DNA of 64,000 nt from Dicaeum eximium (Eukaryota; Chordata; Aves; Passeriformes; Dicaeidae). The notes under the pieces are model-generated. The model saw only the letters and a list, made by a program, of their open reading frames with translations. It was not told the origin of the DNA and searched no databases. The translations under genes and the position numbers were made by a program. The stretch spans positions 1,266,224 through 1,330,223 of the forward strand of contig VWZP01006690.1 in NCBI GenBank assembly GCA_013396995.1. Direction: 5' to 3'. Positions 12,101 to 25,000 of this stretch are shown piece after piece (position 1 is the first letter of the stretch; each line of letters starts with the position of its first letter).

Positions 12101-14899
12101 TTTCCCAGTGGGACATCAGCTACAAATCCCCCCAGCCATCAGTGAGGCTGCTTGGGATGCACTTGGCTCTGCTTCCAGGAGCAGTGAGTTGTAGCAGAAC
12201 AGAGACCATGGCAGAAACGCACACAAGATGCCAGAATGTACGGATGGCACCTTACTGAAAACTGGATTTAGGGCCAGAGCTGGTTATGCTGTGTTCATTT
12301 TCATGTTATGTCACATTATTTTATTTTTTGTGGTAGGGAGCAGGTTTTAGAGCAAAGGAACTGATTGTCACAGTGAATGTAAGGCTAAACCACCACCCCT
12401 GAAAAGGGCTCTTTCCCCACACCTCTACTTGAGGTACCATGTGGGAGACAAGTTGGAATTTTATGGGATTTTTTTTAATCTCTTCTTTTTTCTATTTTTA
12501 TCATTGGCAATGAGAGTGATTCACAGATTTGGCAGGCAGAAGTCAATCGGGGCCATTGCTATTTTAGGCCTTAAAAATTATCTCACAAAATCAAGAACAT
12601 AAATTAAATACATATTTTCTCATTTGGAAAGTGTCAAAGGTTCAAAGACATACAAATGTACATCACTTCTCCACGTAGATTTTGTAAGGCTTGAGCATAT
12701 TTTGCTAGCAAAAGGAAAATTTAAAAAAGGAGCTGTATGTTTAACTGATGAATCTGTCTGGGAACTCCATGGGAAGTTGTTTGCATTTAACAGCTTCTAT
12801 TCATAGGAGTTCTAAAAAAAACCCCTTGTAAACCTTCAGGTTTGAGTGAGTGACAGTGTGGTACTTAGATGCCAGTTGGGGTTAAACGATGACGTATTAC
12901 ATTTTTTATCTGGTGGATTTTGATCCTTTTTTTTTTTTTTTCAGGCTGAATAGGCATAAACGTGTCACAGTTTTGAGAAAATTAGGGTTTTAAATCAAAT
13001 CTATTCAGGTAATATTGTTTTGGCATAATTTTTTTGTGTGGAAATAATAAAAATTCGAACCCTTATCTGGTTTTAAAATAGTTGTCATTAACTGGAAAAA
13101 GACTAATTCTGAAGACCAAGTTTCAAACTGAATGGCTGTTACTATATAAAAATTGTCTAGTAGTTTTCATTTCTTTATTGGGTATAACAGCACTTTTAGG
13201 GGGGAATAGTACACATGGAAATGTGAAATCTAGTCCATGTAATTTTCCACTGATACAACAGCTGCATTTCCTTTCTGGAAAAACTGCTGTCAGCGATATT
13301 TTATACCTGAATATTGAGATGAAGAATGTAAACAGGCCAAACTTATGTAAAAACAGAGACTCTTAAATAATGAATAGTCATACACTCCCTGATGTCTTGC
13401 CATCAAAACATCTGTGATTTTTCTTATTTTCACTACTTGTTTCAGTTCTTGTGAAGAGCAGTGGAAGGAATATTCACAGTATTGTCCTCCAGCTGCATGC
13501 TGGCTTTGTCTGTGTAACTCTTGTTGAAGTGGGCTTAGGAGCAGTTTCCTGAGGTGCCAAGTGCTGTGTAGGGCTTGAATTCCATTGACTCTTTGTTCTG
13601 TGGAGCTTTTCCAAGACCTGTGGATCCCCTGTGTTCATCAGACACCTCTGGTCCTTGCCCATTCCGAGGTTTATCTGCTGAAGTTGTCTGCCTGGTCTAA
13701 AATTCAGAGGGCAGAGGCTGAGTTGCATCGTGCTCTGGCTGGGCTCTGCAGGAGCTGGAGGATGATCCCTTAAAACCATCTGCCATGGGCACCCCGGGGT
13801 GATTTCTGTCCTGGGAGCCTCCCACAGTGAAACACAGGGCAAAATCAGCTTTTCACCAACACTTCCCTTTAATGATGCATGGTGGACCTCAGAAGAGGTG
13901 AGAGCATGAGGGAATGAGGTGGGACAGTTTCATTTAAAGGTTTGATCTTTGCTGTGGAGTCATCACCGTAGGTACCCTCCATCTAGAGACTTGTGTGTTT
14001 TGAATCTCACAGAGAGCCATTTTACCTTGCAGAAATGCCAGAATAAATATACATATTATGAAGGTGCAGCTAAGGCAGGGATGTAGCTCATACTGTTATC
14101 TTGCTGTATTTTGGAAATAGTAGAGTAGTGAGCCAGGCCCTTTAGTTTTTATTTGTAATGTTTCCAGCTTGAGCTGGCATTTTGTTACAAAAATAAAATG
14201 TAGCTGAGCCAGTCAAAAAATCCCAAAAACCCTTGGCTTGCTGTTAACTGTAAATAGATACCACTTAATGTGGAACACTGCAACTGAATGCTTGCAGGCA
14301 TTCACACTCAATTCGTGTTTAATTAATGACATCATAAAAGTAACTAAAGGCTCAAAGTTTCTGTTTTAAATATGTTCTGAGATATAGGAGTGTACAGGTG
14401 TGGAATACCACCTATTTGTGGACTGCTCAACAGGCTTTCCTTCTAAATCTGCTAAGGATTATTGTTGATTATTTCTGCTTCCCCTGTTCAAATGACATCT
14501 CCTCATTTTTGGCTATAAACAGGTACCATATGTTCAAAGACCTGATGGGCTTCAGTGTGGTTGTCTCTGAAGTTATTGATTCACAGAACAGTAAAACAGC
14601 AATGTCTGAAGTAACATGTTTCCCAAATTTTGTGGGTTTGAATTTTAGACTGGTAGTTCTAGTGTATTTGTTAATTTATTAAACCCCCAAATTTATAAGG
14701 ACAAAAATATTTAGTTCTAAAATTCTTTGTAATGCTGAAAAGTTTCAGTTTGTAAGAATAAAAGAAAAGGGAGGGGAATAAACCAGCCCTATTATTATTG
14801 GTTCACTTCAAAGTACTCAAATTACACCCTTCAATTAATGAGGCTGTAAATGGCCTTTTTCTGTTTCATTATGTTACTAATATCTAAGTCTAAGGTCCC
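9173..14899. other. Unique non-coding sequence
   Basis: No exon or RNA gene is supported. A (CA)6 tract lies at 10,781-10,792 and a T15 run at 12,927-12,941. A CRE/ATF-like TGACGTA site (about 12,890) keeps a CpG in AT-rich surroundings. Another AT-rich patch at 14,310-14,345 contains TTAATTAATGACATCA. The longest open frames (139 codons minus strand at 11,550-11,969; 122 codons minus strand at 13,474-13,842) have shadow frames opposite them and no recognisable domain. Confidence 0.55.
12927..12941 (+). repeat. Poly(T) run followed by CAG
   Basis: Fifteen T bases are followed directly by CAG, which mimics a vertebrate splice acceptor (polypyrimidine tract plus AG). The sequence downstream meets a stop codon quickly in the frames I checked, and no coding exon can be read. 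I keep it as a homopolymer tract that a splice predictor might wrongly score as an acceptor. Confidence 0.7.
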
Positions 14900-16080
14900 T
14901 GCTTGTTTTCCTCTGTCCTGGTCAGGCAGTCTCCTCCCCCGTGGGCCAGCACAGCACAGCCAGAGGAGCAGGGCAGGTCTGGCACCAGCCTTGGTGCAGC
15001 CAGCTCAGCCAGGCCAGGACTGCGGCACAGGGCCCTGGACATGGGCTCTTGCAGGAGCCCAGGACACCAGTTTTGAGCTGGCAGTGGAAGGAGTCACAAG
15101 CACCAGCTTCATTCTCCGCTTCTGGCCTCTTCCTCTCCCATTTCCCTGCAGGAACGGTGCCGAGTGGGGCCTGATGCTGCCAGCGCTGAGTGTGTGGGAC
15201 ACGCAGTGGTTACCCAAGTCCTGAGCTGCCCTCTGGCTGGTGGCTGCCAACACCTCTGGGGCAGAGGGAGCTGCAGCAGAAGCTCAAGGAAGCCCTGGAG
15301 GGGATCAGGATTCCCACGGTGCCTCCCGCCAGCCCTGGGCAGCGGCTGCAGCAGGCGCTGGCCTGGATGGGCACAGGCCTGCCCCAAAGCCACCCTGCTG
15401 TGCCTGCTGCCAGCGCTGGCCTGGATGGGCACAGGCCTGCCCCAAAGCCACCCTGCTGTGCCTGCTGCCAGCGCTGGCCTGGATGGGCACAGGCCTGCCC
15501 CAAAGCCACCCTGCTGTGCCTGCTGCCAGCGCTGGCCTGGATGGGCACAGGCCTGCCCCAAAGCCCCCCTGCTGTGCCTGCTGCCAGCGCTGGCCGGGAT
15601 GGGCACGGGCCTGCCCCAAAGCCCCCCTGCTGTGCCTGCTGCCAGCGCTGGCCTGGATGGGCACAGGCCTGCCCCAAAGCCACCCTGCTGTGCCTGCTGC
15701 CAGCGCTGGCCTGGATGGGCACCGGCCTGCCCCGAAGCCACCCTGCTGCGGCTGCAGCGGGCGCTGGCCTGGATGGGCACTGGCCTGCCCCACAGCTGCC
15801 CTGCTGCGGCTGCTGCCAGCACCGCCATCGCCAGACCACGCGGTGGATGAGGCTGGAAAGGATCCAGGATAAAAATAGACCTGCTTTGGCTCAGCAGCTC
15901 GTCCTTGCTGGGCTGAGCAGGGGTCGGGGCTGGCGGGGGACGCAGCAGCAGCTGGCCGTGCGCGGATGGGATGGGCGATGGTCCCAGCTGCTGGGACAGC
16001 GTGGCACTGCCGTGGAGCTGGGGCCTCCATGCACTGGGGATCCTTGCAGGACATTCACCACAGCACAGGGAATGTCCCTC
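14900..16080. other. GC- and CpG-enriched block around a minisatellite
   Basis: Composition changes sharply from AT-rich flanks to GC-rich sequence between about 14,900 and 16,080. CpG dinucleotides are retained, especially at 15,310-15,350 and 15,890-16,020 (for example TCGGGGCTGGCGGGGGACGC). A 58-bp tandem array occupies the middle. The block could be a small CpG island, a promoter of an unseen transcript, or simply a GC-biased recombination or minisatellite region. Nothing in the sequence decides between these. Open frames in this block are a side effect of stop-free repeats. Confidence 0.55.
15342..15822 (+). repeat. 58-bp GC-rich minisatellite, about 8 units
   Basis: The landmark GCCTGGATGG recurs at 15,361, 15,419, 15,477, 15,535, 15,593 (variant GCCGGGATGG), 15,651, 15,709 and 15,767, always 58 bp apart. 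Units 1-3 look identical in the core. Units 4 and 5 share an A-to-C change (CCCCCTGC), and the last two units are most diverged. The left edge (15,342-15,361) matches the start of the last full unit (15,748-15,767) at 19 of 20 bases, exactly seven periods away. The complement carries GGGGCAGGCCTG, which resembles the GGGCAGG core of classical minisatellites. The unit has no stop codon in any frame, and 58 is not a multiple of three, so all six frames stay open and cycle through the same three peptides. This explains the 354-codon plus-strand and 328-codon minus-strand open frames. Confidence 0.95.
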
Positions 16081-19000
16081 CTTCAGCAGCACCAATTAAC
16101 CATTCTTAACAAGCCATGGTCCCTGACGCCATGCCCTGAGAACAGCCTGCTTCGAACCTGCAACTTCTCCTTCCAAAGGAGTGCAGACAATTTGACTGGA
16201 ACCACCCCAGAAGCTGAAGGAGGAAGGATGTTGGGAACTTCAGAAACTTTGTGATCCTTCGCTTGAGTTATATTACAAAATCCTGCCCACTGCATACAAG
16301 TGCCTTGCTCCCTACAAGAGACTGATTGTTAGCATGCATAACAGGTCTACCAGTAGCTGGAGAAAGCAGCAGAAAAAAATTGAACCCCATAAGAATTTTC
16401 ATTTTCTGATAGCTGAGGTTGCGATAGTTGAATTAGCATTTCAGAACTTACACTGGGATAATCCATGCAGCAGTTAATTTCAGTGTTTTACTGCTATAGC
16501 AGTGTAAATCCTAGTAAATTAATTTCTATAATGCTTGAGAAGATTTTTTTTAGACATTCCCTTTCTCATTCATATTTAATAAACTCTGAAAATCTGCATT
16601 AGGACATCTATATATCTCTTGGTTTTTTACTTGTGAGCAAAGGCAACTATTGATATTTAAACAGAAAGTTACAAAGAAATCAATGATACTTAGTCAACCA
16701 TATTCTAACTGACAGACCTCTTTTCCTTAGATGGATTCTCTCCAATTCTGTTTTTAAAATATCTACTTTCTCACTTGAGACTGGTGTTCATGGCCAAATA
16801 ATCTAAATCTTGAGGGGTATGTGCTTTACATAATATTTTGATGTAGTGCCTCTGTTTTTTCTTTTTGATTTAACAAATCAGGAATTTTGCAGAAGCACAG
16901 GTTAGAAGAAACTTTTCTGCTGAGCTCTGTTTATAACTTCTGGCTAAATGTGCTGTCTTGGAGAAGCTGTAGTGTCCACTGGGATGCAGCTGTGATTGCA
17001 AGAGGAAAAGAAGGAATTCAAAGATATGCAACTGATCATCAATCACAGGGATGCCTGTGCACAGCACTGTAGGAGAACCATCCTACTTACACCCTATTTT
17101 TCTTATAAATTTGTCCATGATGTGCCTGAAAAATGGAGCAATAATTTGAAACAACTACCTGGTGTAGTTATATCCAATATCTTTGAACACTGATTTCATG
17201 ATCCTTACATTTCAGTCTCCTAGCTCAGGCAAAGGGCAGAGTTATAATTGTGCATCACACTGACCTTGTCCTGCTCAGACAAAAGCAACATAATGTCAGT
17301 GAAATATTTTGGAGGCAGAATATAAAACTTGTAGGTACAAATTACTTAAAAAGAAAACAAAGCAATGTGGAAGGCCTTAGGATCAATATTTAAACGTTAA
17401 AAAATGTCTTTCTCCTGCAAAGTCATAAACTCTGCATTTCACTTTCATAACTCCATTTATCCAATTATTCTAGCTTGAAACTGCTAAAATCTTCAGAGAG
17501 CCCTTAAAACTTCATTTCAGATTCATTCCTGTGCAGTGTTACTAAACACTGACATATTCTGAACGTGAGAACTGCAGAAGATTTTTCTGCAGAAAATGAC
17601 CAAACTTCTTGGGGTAAAAATATTTGCTATTGATTAGCAATGCTGCATGCACCATCTTCACAAGAATTTAGGTTTTATTTTCTAGATTTTTATTTTTTAA
17701 TGGTGAAAAGTACTGTTAACCACCATTCTACTTGTGTCCTGCCTTAGTTAACCCCCTGGGAAAGATGCCATAGGAGCTGATGCTCCCAGGGGTGCAGGAG
17801 TGAGAGAGAGGGAACAGAGAGGGAATGCAGGGAATATGAGGGGCAGGGAGGGGAGTTTTGGGATTGGGAAAGAGGGTCTAGAGAGAGGCAAAATCATGAC
17901 AAAGAAGTTTGCAGCTGGTAGGAACAGGCTAAGAGATGAGGAACATGGAGTTGATGAGCAGGACGGGGCTGAGTTAGTTTATAAAGAAGGAAAATTTGAT
18001 AGTGTTTCAATAGGTCAAATAGGAAAACCAGGAAAATTCTTCTCCAGGTATCAGTGGATAAGGAAGCAGAAAAAATGGATAGCAAGGAGTAAGGCTTGAG
18101 AAACTTAGGCATATTTTCCCCCTTGTAGTGGATTCACAGGATTGGGGATTTATTATGAAAAGTTAATTGTAAAAGGTGTTGTAAAAAATTAGATATTATT
18201 TACTAAATTTCCAAAAAGGATGATAGACTGGAGAGTTGATCTAATTTAATAACTATTTTCCAGATCTATAGAGAATTACACACTGACATCAATGAGGTAA
18301 GAATGCTCTACTCAGCATTCTAGCAAGAGAGACTGGCATCTCTGGCTCTCCTCAACCAGCTGCCCCAATAAAGGTCTATGCAAGAAAAAAGAAAAAGCAT
18401 GGACAGGCATTTGTGTGGGATGAATGCTTATGAAGATGGTCTATACACTTTAAAATTTACAAACTCTGGGTCACAGGGCTCACCAGAGGAGACTGCTTAA
18501 ATTCTCTTCAGAGAGTGCTGTGATAAAGGACTTTCTGTGCATTCCTGTAATGCACCTTTTGAAATGTGTTGTCAAAAAGAATAATTGTTTGGCACACCTT
18601 CTGAAAAGATAATACTCTCAAAAATTTCACTCCTTATGGAGAGTTTAATGAAAGTCTTTACTGACCCAATTTAATCAAACTTTGTACTTGCCCCTTTTAT
18701 CGATTACATTTTCAATAGAAAACCTTACAGCTGGTGATCAGTGGTTGTAATTTAGAAATGAATTCTTCCCAGGCTGCACAGCTCAGAGGTGTCCCTGCCA
18801 TCCATGTGTCACTGCAGTAGATGTGGTACTTGGGTATAATGTTGTCAAAAATCGTTCCATATAAGCTTTGATTGCTGTGTAAGTGGGGAGGGGATTGCCA
18901 GGGCCCCGAGGGCAGTAATGTGCTTTCTTTGCCCTGAGCAGCCTCACCTGTGATCATCCCCCACTCCCTGCTCCAGGCCTGGGTGTGCTCCAGCCAGGCT

Positions 19001-22000
19001 CAGGTTTGGCAGTGTGCAGCCCTGGGATTTCTGTCTCCAGCCTCGTCTCCTGAGAGGTTTTTGGGATTCCTGGACTGATCCAAGCTGGGTTCTTTCTCTT
19101 GCTGTGTCTGCTGAGGGCATCCTTGGGGTAGCCCTACTTGTGCTACTCCTCAACAGAGGTGACCTGCCAGGAAAGGGGTCACTAGGATGGTTTATAGGGT
19201 GTAAGGAAATGGAAATGAGAAGGGAAAGAGTCTTGTTTGCACCTGGATAGGTAGGATAGCTATAGGTGCTGAATGAAATTGAAAAAACTAAAATGATCAG
19301 CTGCTGGGGAAAAAGAAAATGGAAAGCAGCAACTGATCCAAGGGATGCAAGATCCAAGGGAGGATCTCTCCTAGGACTGAGACAGGGTCCCACTGCTTAA
19401 GGCCTATGGAAATGGAGATAGGAAGAGGACTGGAAATTCTGAAACAACAGTAACTGTGTATTTCTGCACAACAAAAGGCTGGGAAGTGACCAGAGCATGA
19501 TGTGTGGAACTAAAGTAGTTCTCAGTAGGCTTATGGTGGACAACATACTAGTCCTGAGGGAGAGGAGAATGATGGAGTAGGCTCTGAGTCCAAACCAATC
19601 CTATCAATTTGATTTAGAGCACAGTGAGTGTGTTCTGCATGGCTGGACACTGATCTGTACTGATACTTTCATATTCAAGAAGTAAGAAGAGGAAAAAGGA
19701 GATTAGAAAAAAAATTGAGCATGGGGGAGCAGAGGAATGCAGTAAGAGAATAAAACCAATTTTATTTGAGAATAAAAAAAGAAACAGGCAGACATATAGT
19801 TAGTGCAGAGAGAAGGTAGCAGCATAAATACCTTCACTTGTGTGACTCATTTGCTCTTTCTTTGCTGGCAGATTGTGCTTTAATTATGTCTCTGTGAATC
19901 AAGCAGTGGTGAACTGTGTGTATTTGAAATACATAGATGTAGGTAATTACTAAAGAGGTGCCAGTGTCCTACAGCCAGCCCTTTGGCTCTGCTTCCCACT
20001 GTGGTATTTACTACAACTAGAAACACCATTGGGCTTAGTTTTGGGTGTTGGTGACCAAGTGTTGAATTTTCCGTGCTAAAGCTCAGGTACTGCACTGGCA
20101 GCTCTGCCAAGACAAGGTCTGTGGCTGATTTCCCAGTGTGTGTTTGGTACCACTGGATGTAAGGAGAAAACCCTTCTTTTTGCTGAAACATCACACTGAA
20201 TGATTTATGGCAGACAAATAAAGATGTATGTGTGAGGCTCTCTAAGTAGGACTGGTGTCAAAGGAAAATATTGAGGGGGAAAAAAAGATTGCAAATTTCT
20301 AATTAATTTTGTTTATTTATGCACACAAACCTTGAAATATTAATAGAGAATGCATAAGTAATTGATGGGCTACATATAATTTTTCATAATCTTTATGCTG
20401 AGATAGGCAGGAAAGTAATTTGACAAAAGGCACAGCACATTAGAACCAAAAAACTGCTGTAGGTTAGGCCTGGAGCTGCCCAGCTGCTGGGAGTGACTGA
20501 ACACCCCTTTCCCAGAGCAACTCCCAGGACTTTCCTTGAGCCTTATGGGTCTTTTTCTGGTTTGATCAACCTTGATATCAAATGGTGGGTCAGTTTTTCG
20601 TCTCCTGTTTAAATCAATGAATTGAAGGTATGCTTTTTAAGCAGTTTAACAGCTGAAATAAAACTAATTCATATCCCAAGGGCAAATAGAAATCTATTAA
20701 TATAGGGTATTAAAACTCTGATAGATTTTAATGCCTGACTCATGATTTTGTGAGTGCTGGGATTGCCAGCAGACACTTGTCTGAGTTGTGGAACAGACTC
20801 TCTGGAGGGTGCAGGAGGTGGCATGCATTAGCAGAGTGGGAAGCAGCATTGAACAAGGGCTGCTTTTTTCCTAAGTTAAGAATTTTTTCCTTTTAGAATA
20901 GGAAAAAACAGGCTGAAAAGATTGAACTGCTAGGAATACTGTCTTAATTCTATTTAATTAGGGTGAGTTCTGGCAGGGCAGCCAAGCTGGAGGCCCCTGT
21001 GCTGGATGTCCCCAGCTTGCTTTCCTCAGGCTGGCTGAGCTCACTGCACTGAAGGGATTGGGACCCCCTGAACCACCCAATGTGCCAATCTGCAAACAGG
21101 TACCTGTGTTTCCATGTTTCTGTGCTGGGAGAGAGAACTGAACCCCAGGGGTTTCAGGGTGTGGACCTCTATGGGCTGTGACAAACTCCTTGATGCTCTC
21201 CTGCCCCCTCTTGAGCTGTTTCCCACTGCTGGCAGTGCTCACTGTGGCACAGATCAAGCCACATGCCTATTCTCTTTAGCCCAGATGCCCTCCCTGCTGG
21301 ATAGGGTCCCAGTGTCTGTATTTCCAGCTGAAGGAGAGCAAGAAATACCTTTAATTTTCCTTCAGGCTACTGTTCCTGTTGACCTTTTCAGCTTCTAAAT
21401 CTTTAGCTCTCCCCTATTCTCTGATGTTGGGCATGAATAATTAAAAGTCTGGGGAGAAAAGAACACAGGAAATTCTGTTGTTTTTATTTTAAATGCCAGT
21501 GTTGCATTTATGATCATTTTAAGATTTGCATATCTCTGGCTTTGCTTTGGTTTATTTTTTATTTCTTAAGCTATCCTACAAAAAGGACAGCTAGGACAGT
21601 GCACTGGTGGTCAGGAGGCTCATTTCTCTACCAGCACCATAGCACCCTTCCCATAGTCAACACCTCATTGCCCCTGTCAATAAAACTGAGTGATAATTCT
21701 GTACCAACTCTTGCCAGCAAAGGCCTTGGGGAGCTGCAATATCAGAAACTGTTTCCTCCTGATGCTTTTGATACTGGATTCTCTGAGGCCACAGATCTGC
21801 TGATGCTTTTCCTGGTGGCAGTGCTGATGGTGGCTGCTGATGTCTCTCTTCAACAAGTTGTGCTAGCATGACTTGGAGGGCAATTTGTTTAAACTATTTT
21901 ATTACTTTAGAGATTATTATTATTATCAGTATCTATATTATTATAGAGTATAATATTATAATGTGTCAGTGGAGTCAGACAAGCATTTCCTGAAAGCAAT

Positions 22001-25000
22001 TCATCCCAATTAATCCCTGATAGTGACTCATTTGTCTCATTTGTTTAGGTTAAATGCAAAATATCATGCTGATGTTTAAGCATGTAGAGTTGGTTGAAAT
22101 TTGTATCTGTGTAGAGCACTGGCTTGAAATTAAAACACCATGTTACAATATTGACTTTGTCCTTCTTTCCTCTATTCCAACCTGAATGTCCATATTCTCA
22201 GAGGTTTCTGAGTGGACACTATAGCAAAGCAAGCACCCAAAAGTCAGACTAATATTTTCCAAGTTGTCTCTTTTGTAGAAAGCTTATTCAGCCACTTCTG
22301 AACAGGGTGTCTGTTCTGTGCTTCCTAGCTGGGTTTTGTCAGAAGTGAATTGACTGCAGTGGCTTCACTCCTACTCCTTCACCCACAACATGCATAAGAG
22401 AAATCTCAGCCAGCACAAACATCCCTGTCCACCCTTTTGGGGTACACGTTCTTTTATCTCAGATACCTGCAGAAAAAAATGTCTCAGTGAAGTGCACAGT
22501 AGCCTGTGTGAGAGTCTTGCTTTGCTTAGTAGTTAAGTTGCCCATCTAAAAGGTCATGAAGATTTTTATATGTCTCTCTTGCCTATAAAATGTATCAAGA
22601 ACCCTTCCAAATTTAAAGCTGCCATATGGGTTTTTACAGTCCAGAGGTGTTGCCAAATTAGCCCTAAGTCTACATTATTTATTTTGACTGCTTAAGAGCC
22701 AACATTTGGTATCTTTCTTCACTTTTTCCTTGCTTAGAGCTTGGGCTGTCTCCACTGCTTGTTGCACTGTAGACTGAGCCCTGCTCATCCTTGCTGCTTC
22801 CCTGGAGCAGTCTGCATCCAACAGGATTATTTGCTTACAGAATGTTTAAAAAGAGACAAAAATCCAGACCCAAAATAGTTAACAGTTTGTTTTTTTTATC
22901 ACCTCCTTTGGGCTCTGGATTGTTCTCTTTTATTTCAAAACAGATTAAGTGCAAAGCTTTTTTTGACAGCCTGGACTAGTTAGCAGTTTATAAGCACCTC
23001 TTTCCCAGGCTGGGCTGACTTAGCAGGCACTTTTGCAATGCTGGGTAAATACAATGAACCATTCAAGTGGAAAATCATTTTAATAAATAGCATTTTAGTA
23101 AAACCTTTGGTTTGCCCTCTGAGTCCTTATTAATAAAAATAAATCTCCATTACCCTCTCACTTGGCCTTACCTTCCTGTTTGGTGTAATTTTTTTTTTTT
23201 TCAGTAGCAGCATTAAAGATTCATCTATTATTTGGAGTAATTCTTGTGCAATGCAAATCTGATAGACTTGATGCATAGCATTTTCTTTAGGGTAAAAGCT
23301 AACTGCCTTTATTCAGCTTGCACAATGCCTTCTGAAAGAGCCCTTTATAAGCTCGTGTCATGTCAGCAGTAATCATGGCCTGGTGGTGGTGCATGCAAAG
23401 CAGCAGCTGCTCTTTAGCTGGGCTGCAGGAGTCACAGAATGAGTGTGCCAGTAGGTGCAAGGGCAGATCACTCTGTTATCTTTGCTCTCTTCACCCTGCC
23501 CAGTCAGCACCCGGCTGCCCCTCTGCAGTGCCCATCACCTGCCAAACCCAGCCAGCAGCACCCACTGCTGGGAAAACAAAAGAACAGTTTCTAGTTGTCC
23601 TGGGGTTCGTTTTCCCCAGAGTTATGGGATGGAAGCAAGCCCCCATCACTGCAGCTGTGTCTCTGGAGGGTGTGGATACCTTGTCATAACCTCAGAGTTC
23701 TGAATTACATCATCGAGACAGTTGGGAGCTAATGCTGACCTAAGCAGTTCTGGTGCTTTGTTTTGTTTTTTTCATCTCCCTTCCCAAGCATGTAGTTATG
23801 GTGGGAAACCAGTCAGAAATGCAAACTAAGGCAGTCAAGCTAACCCAGGAGTCTGGACTGTTCACTAAAGCAGATACTTCAGAAGGGTGGGGAGATGGAT
23901 TAACATCTTTAGTATGACAAAATTCTCTTGTGATTGTAGACGTAAATCTGGTTTGATGAGTGGATAAAAATCACCATTCCTGATCCATACTGTGCAGGCT
24001 GATGTCAGTGAGAGCTCCATGGATTTCTTTCTGCTGAAAGAAGCAAAGGATGCTAAAAACTGTTTTGTACCTGTATTTTTCTAGCAATAATTTCTAAGCT
24101 GTTTGTGTGTGCTTCACATTTACTGGGAGATTCTGTCATGTCCTCAGAGCACAGGTTTTCAAAAGAGGGAGAAGTTATAGGATTCTCATAGAGAGTAAGA
24201 AAAGGGAAAAAATAAGGTCTGCATGGGAATGTTATACACTGCAAACAGGAAACTACCCTATTGCCTTTTTTCTCTTCTACCAGCCTCTTCTCAGACAAAA
24301 TCTTTGCCTGTTACTTTCTATGATGATCAAAACTATTCCAGTATTGTTTTGTAATTGGATTCCAGCTCTATTGTTTCTCTTGTTATGCACTTATATGAGG
24401 TTGTAATGGAATAATCCCCTGGACTGTTACTCCCCAACGCCACAGTGCAATAGCAGTGAATTACTGATGGATAAATAAGGCTTTTAGGATCCCAGTGGGC
24501 TCTGGTTTGTTCCACAAGAAAGGGCTGGTGAGGAGGAGAGCGCAGGTGCCTTTTGCACTTCAACTGAAGCATCACTCTGACCTTGCTTAGCTGAATTTTA
24601 TTTCATGTGAGGTGATGGCATTTCTTTGGCCAGGCCAGATTGCTCAAGAGGCAAAGCAGTGCTCTGGGCTGGTACATCACATGTGAGTTTTGAGGTGTCT
24701 GGAGAGACTAAACCCCTTCAGATGAAGGTTTCCTGCTGTCTTGCAAGACAAATGGGCAGGAAGCAGGAACTGTTTCAGAGGAGATGAGTTGTTTGGGTTT
24801 AGTTTTGGTTTTAACATATATATTTAGAAAAAGATAATCTGGAAGTATATGTGACTCTCCTTGCTCTGCTTCTCCTTTGGATCCTGCTCTCTTTCTTTTC
24901 ATGGAAGATTTCCTCGGTGACTGTTAGAGTGAAAATACTTTTCAAACATCAAAGACCAGTAATATATCAAAAAGAGGAGATTTCACTATTGGAAAATAAA

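Noticed and set aside
12927..13020. T15 plus CAG, then CAGGTAATA at 13,012, looking like a splice-acceptor/donor pair around a small exon
   Set aside because: The enclosed sequence has early stop codons in the frames checked and no coding resemblance.
13040..13060. ATTCGAACCC, like a reverse-oriented tRNA B box; a similar word occurs near 16,152
   Set aside because: No A box at the right distance, no cloverleaf and no terminator; single B-box words occur by chance.
19880..20194. Minus-strand frame with YIQWYQTHTGKS, like an immunoglobulin or T-cell-receptor V segment around the conserved Trp
   Set aside because: An upstream Cys exists but lies 20 residues away. Downstream there is no D-x-G-x-Y-x-C motif in frame, no recombination signal, and the remaining residues do not follow the fold. 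A nearby TSEGIYAAT in the next sequence lacks the Asp and Cys.
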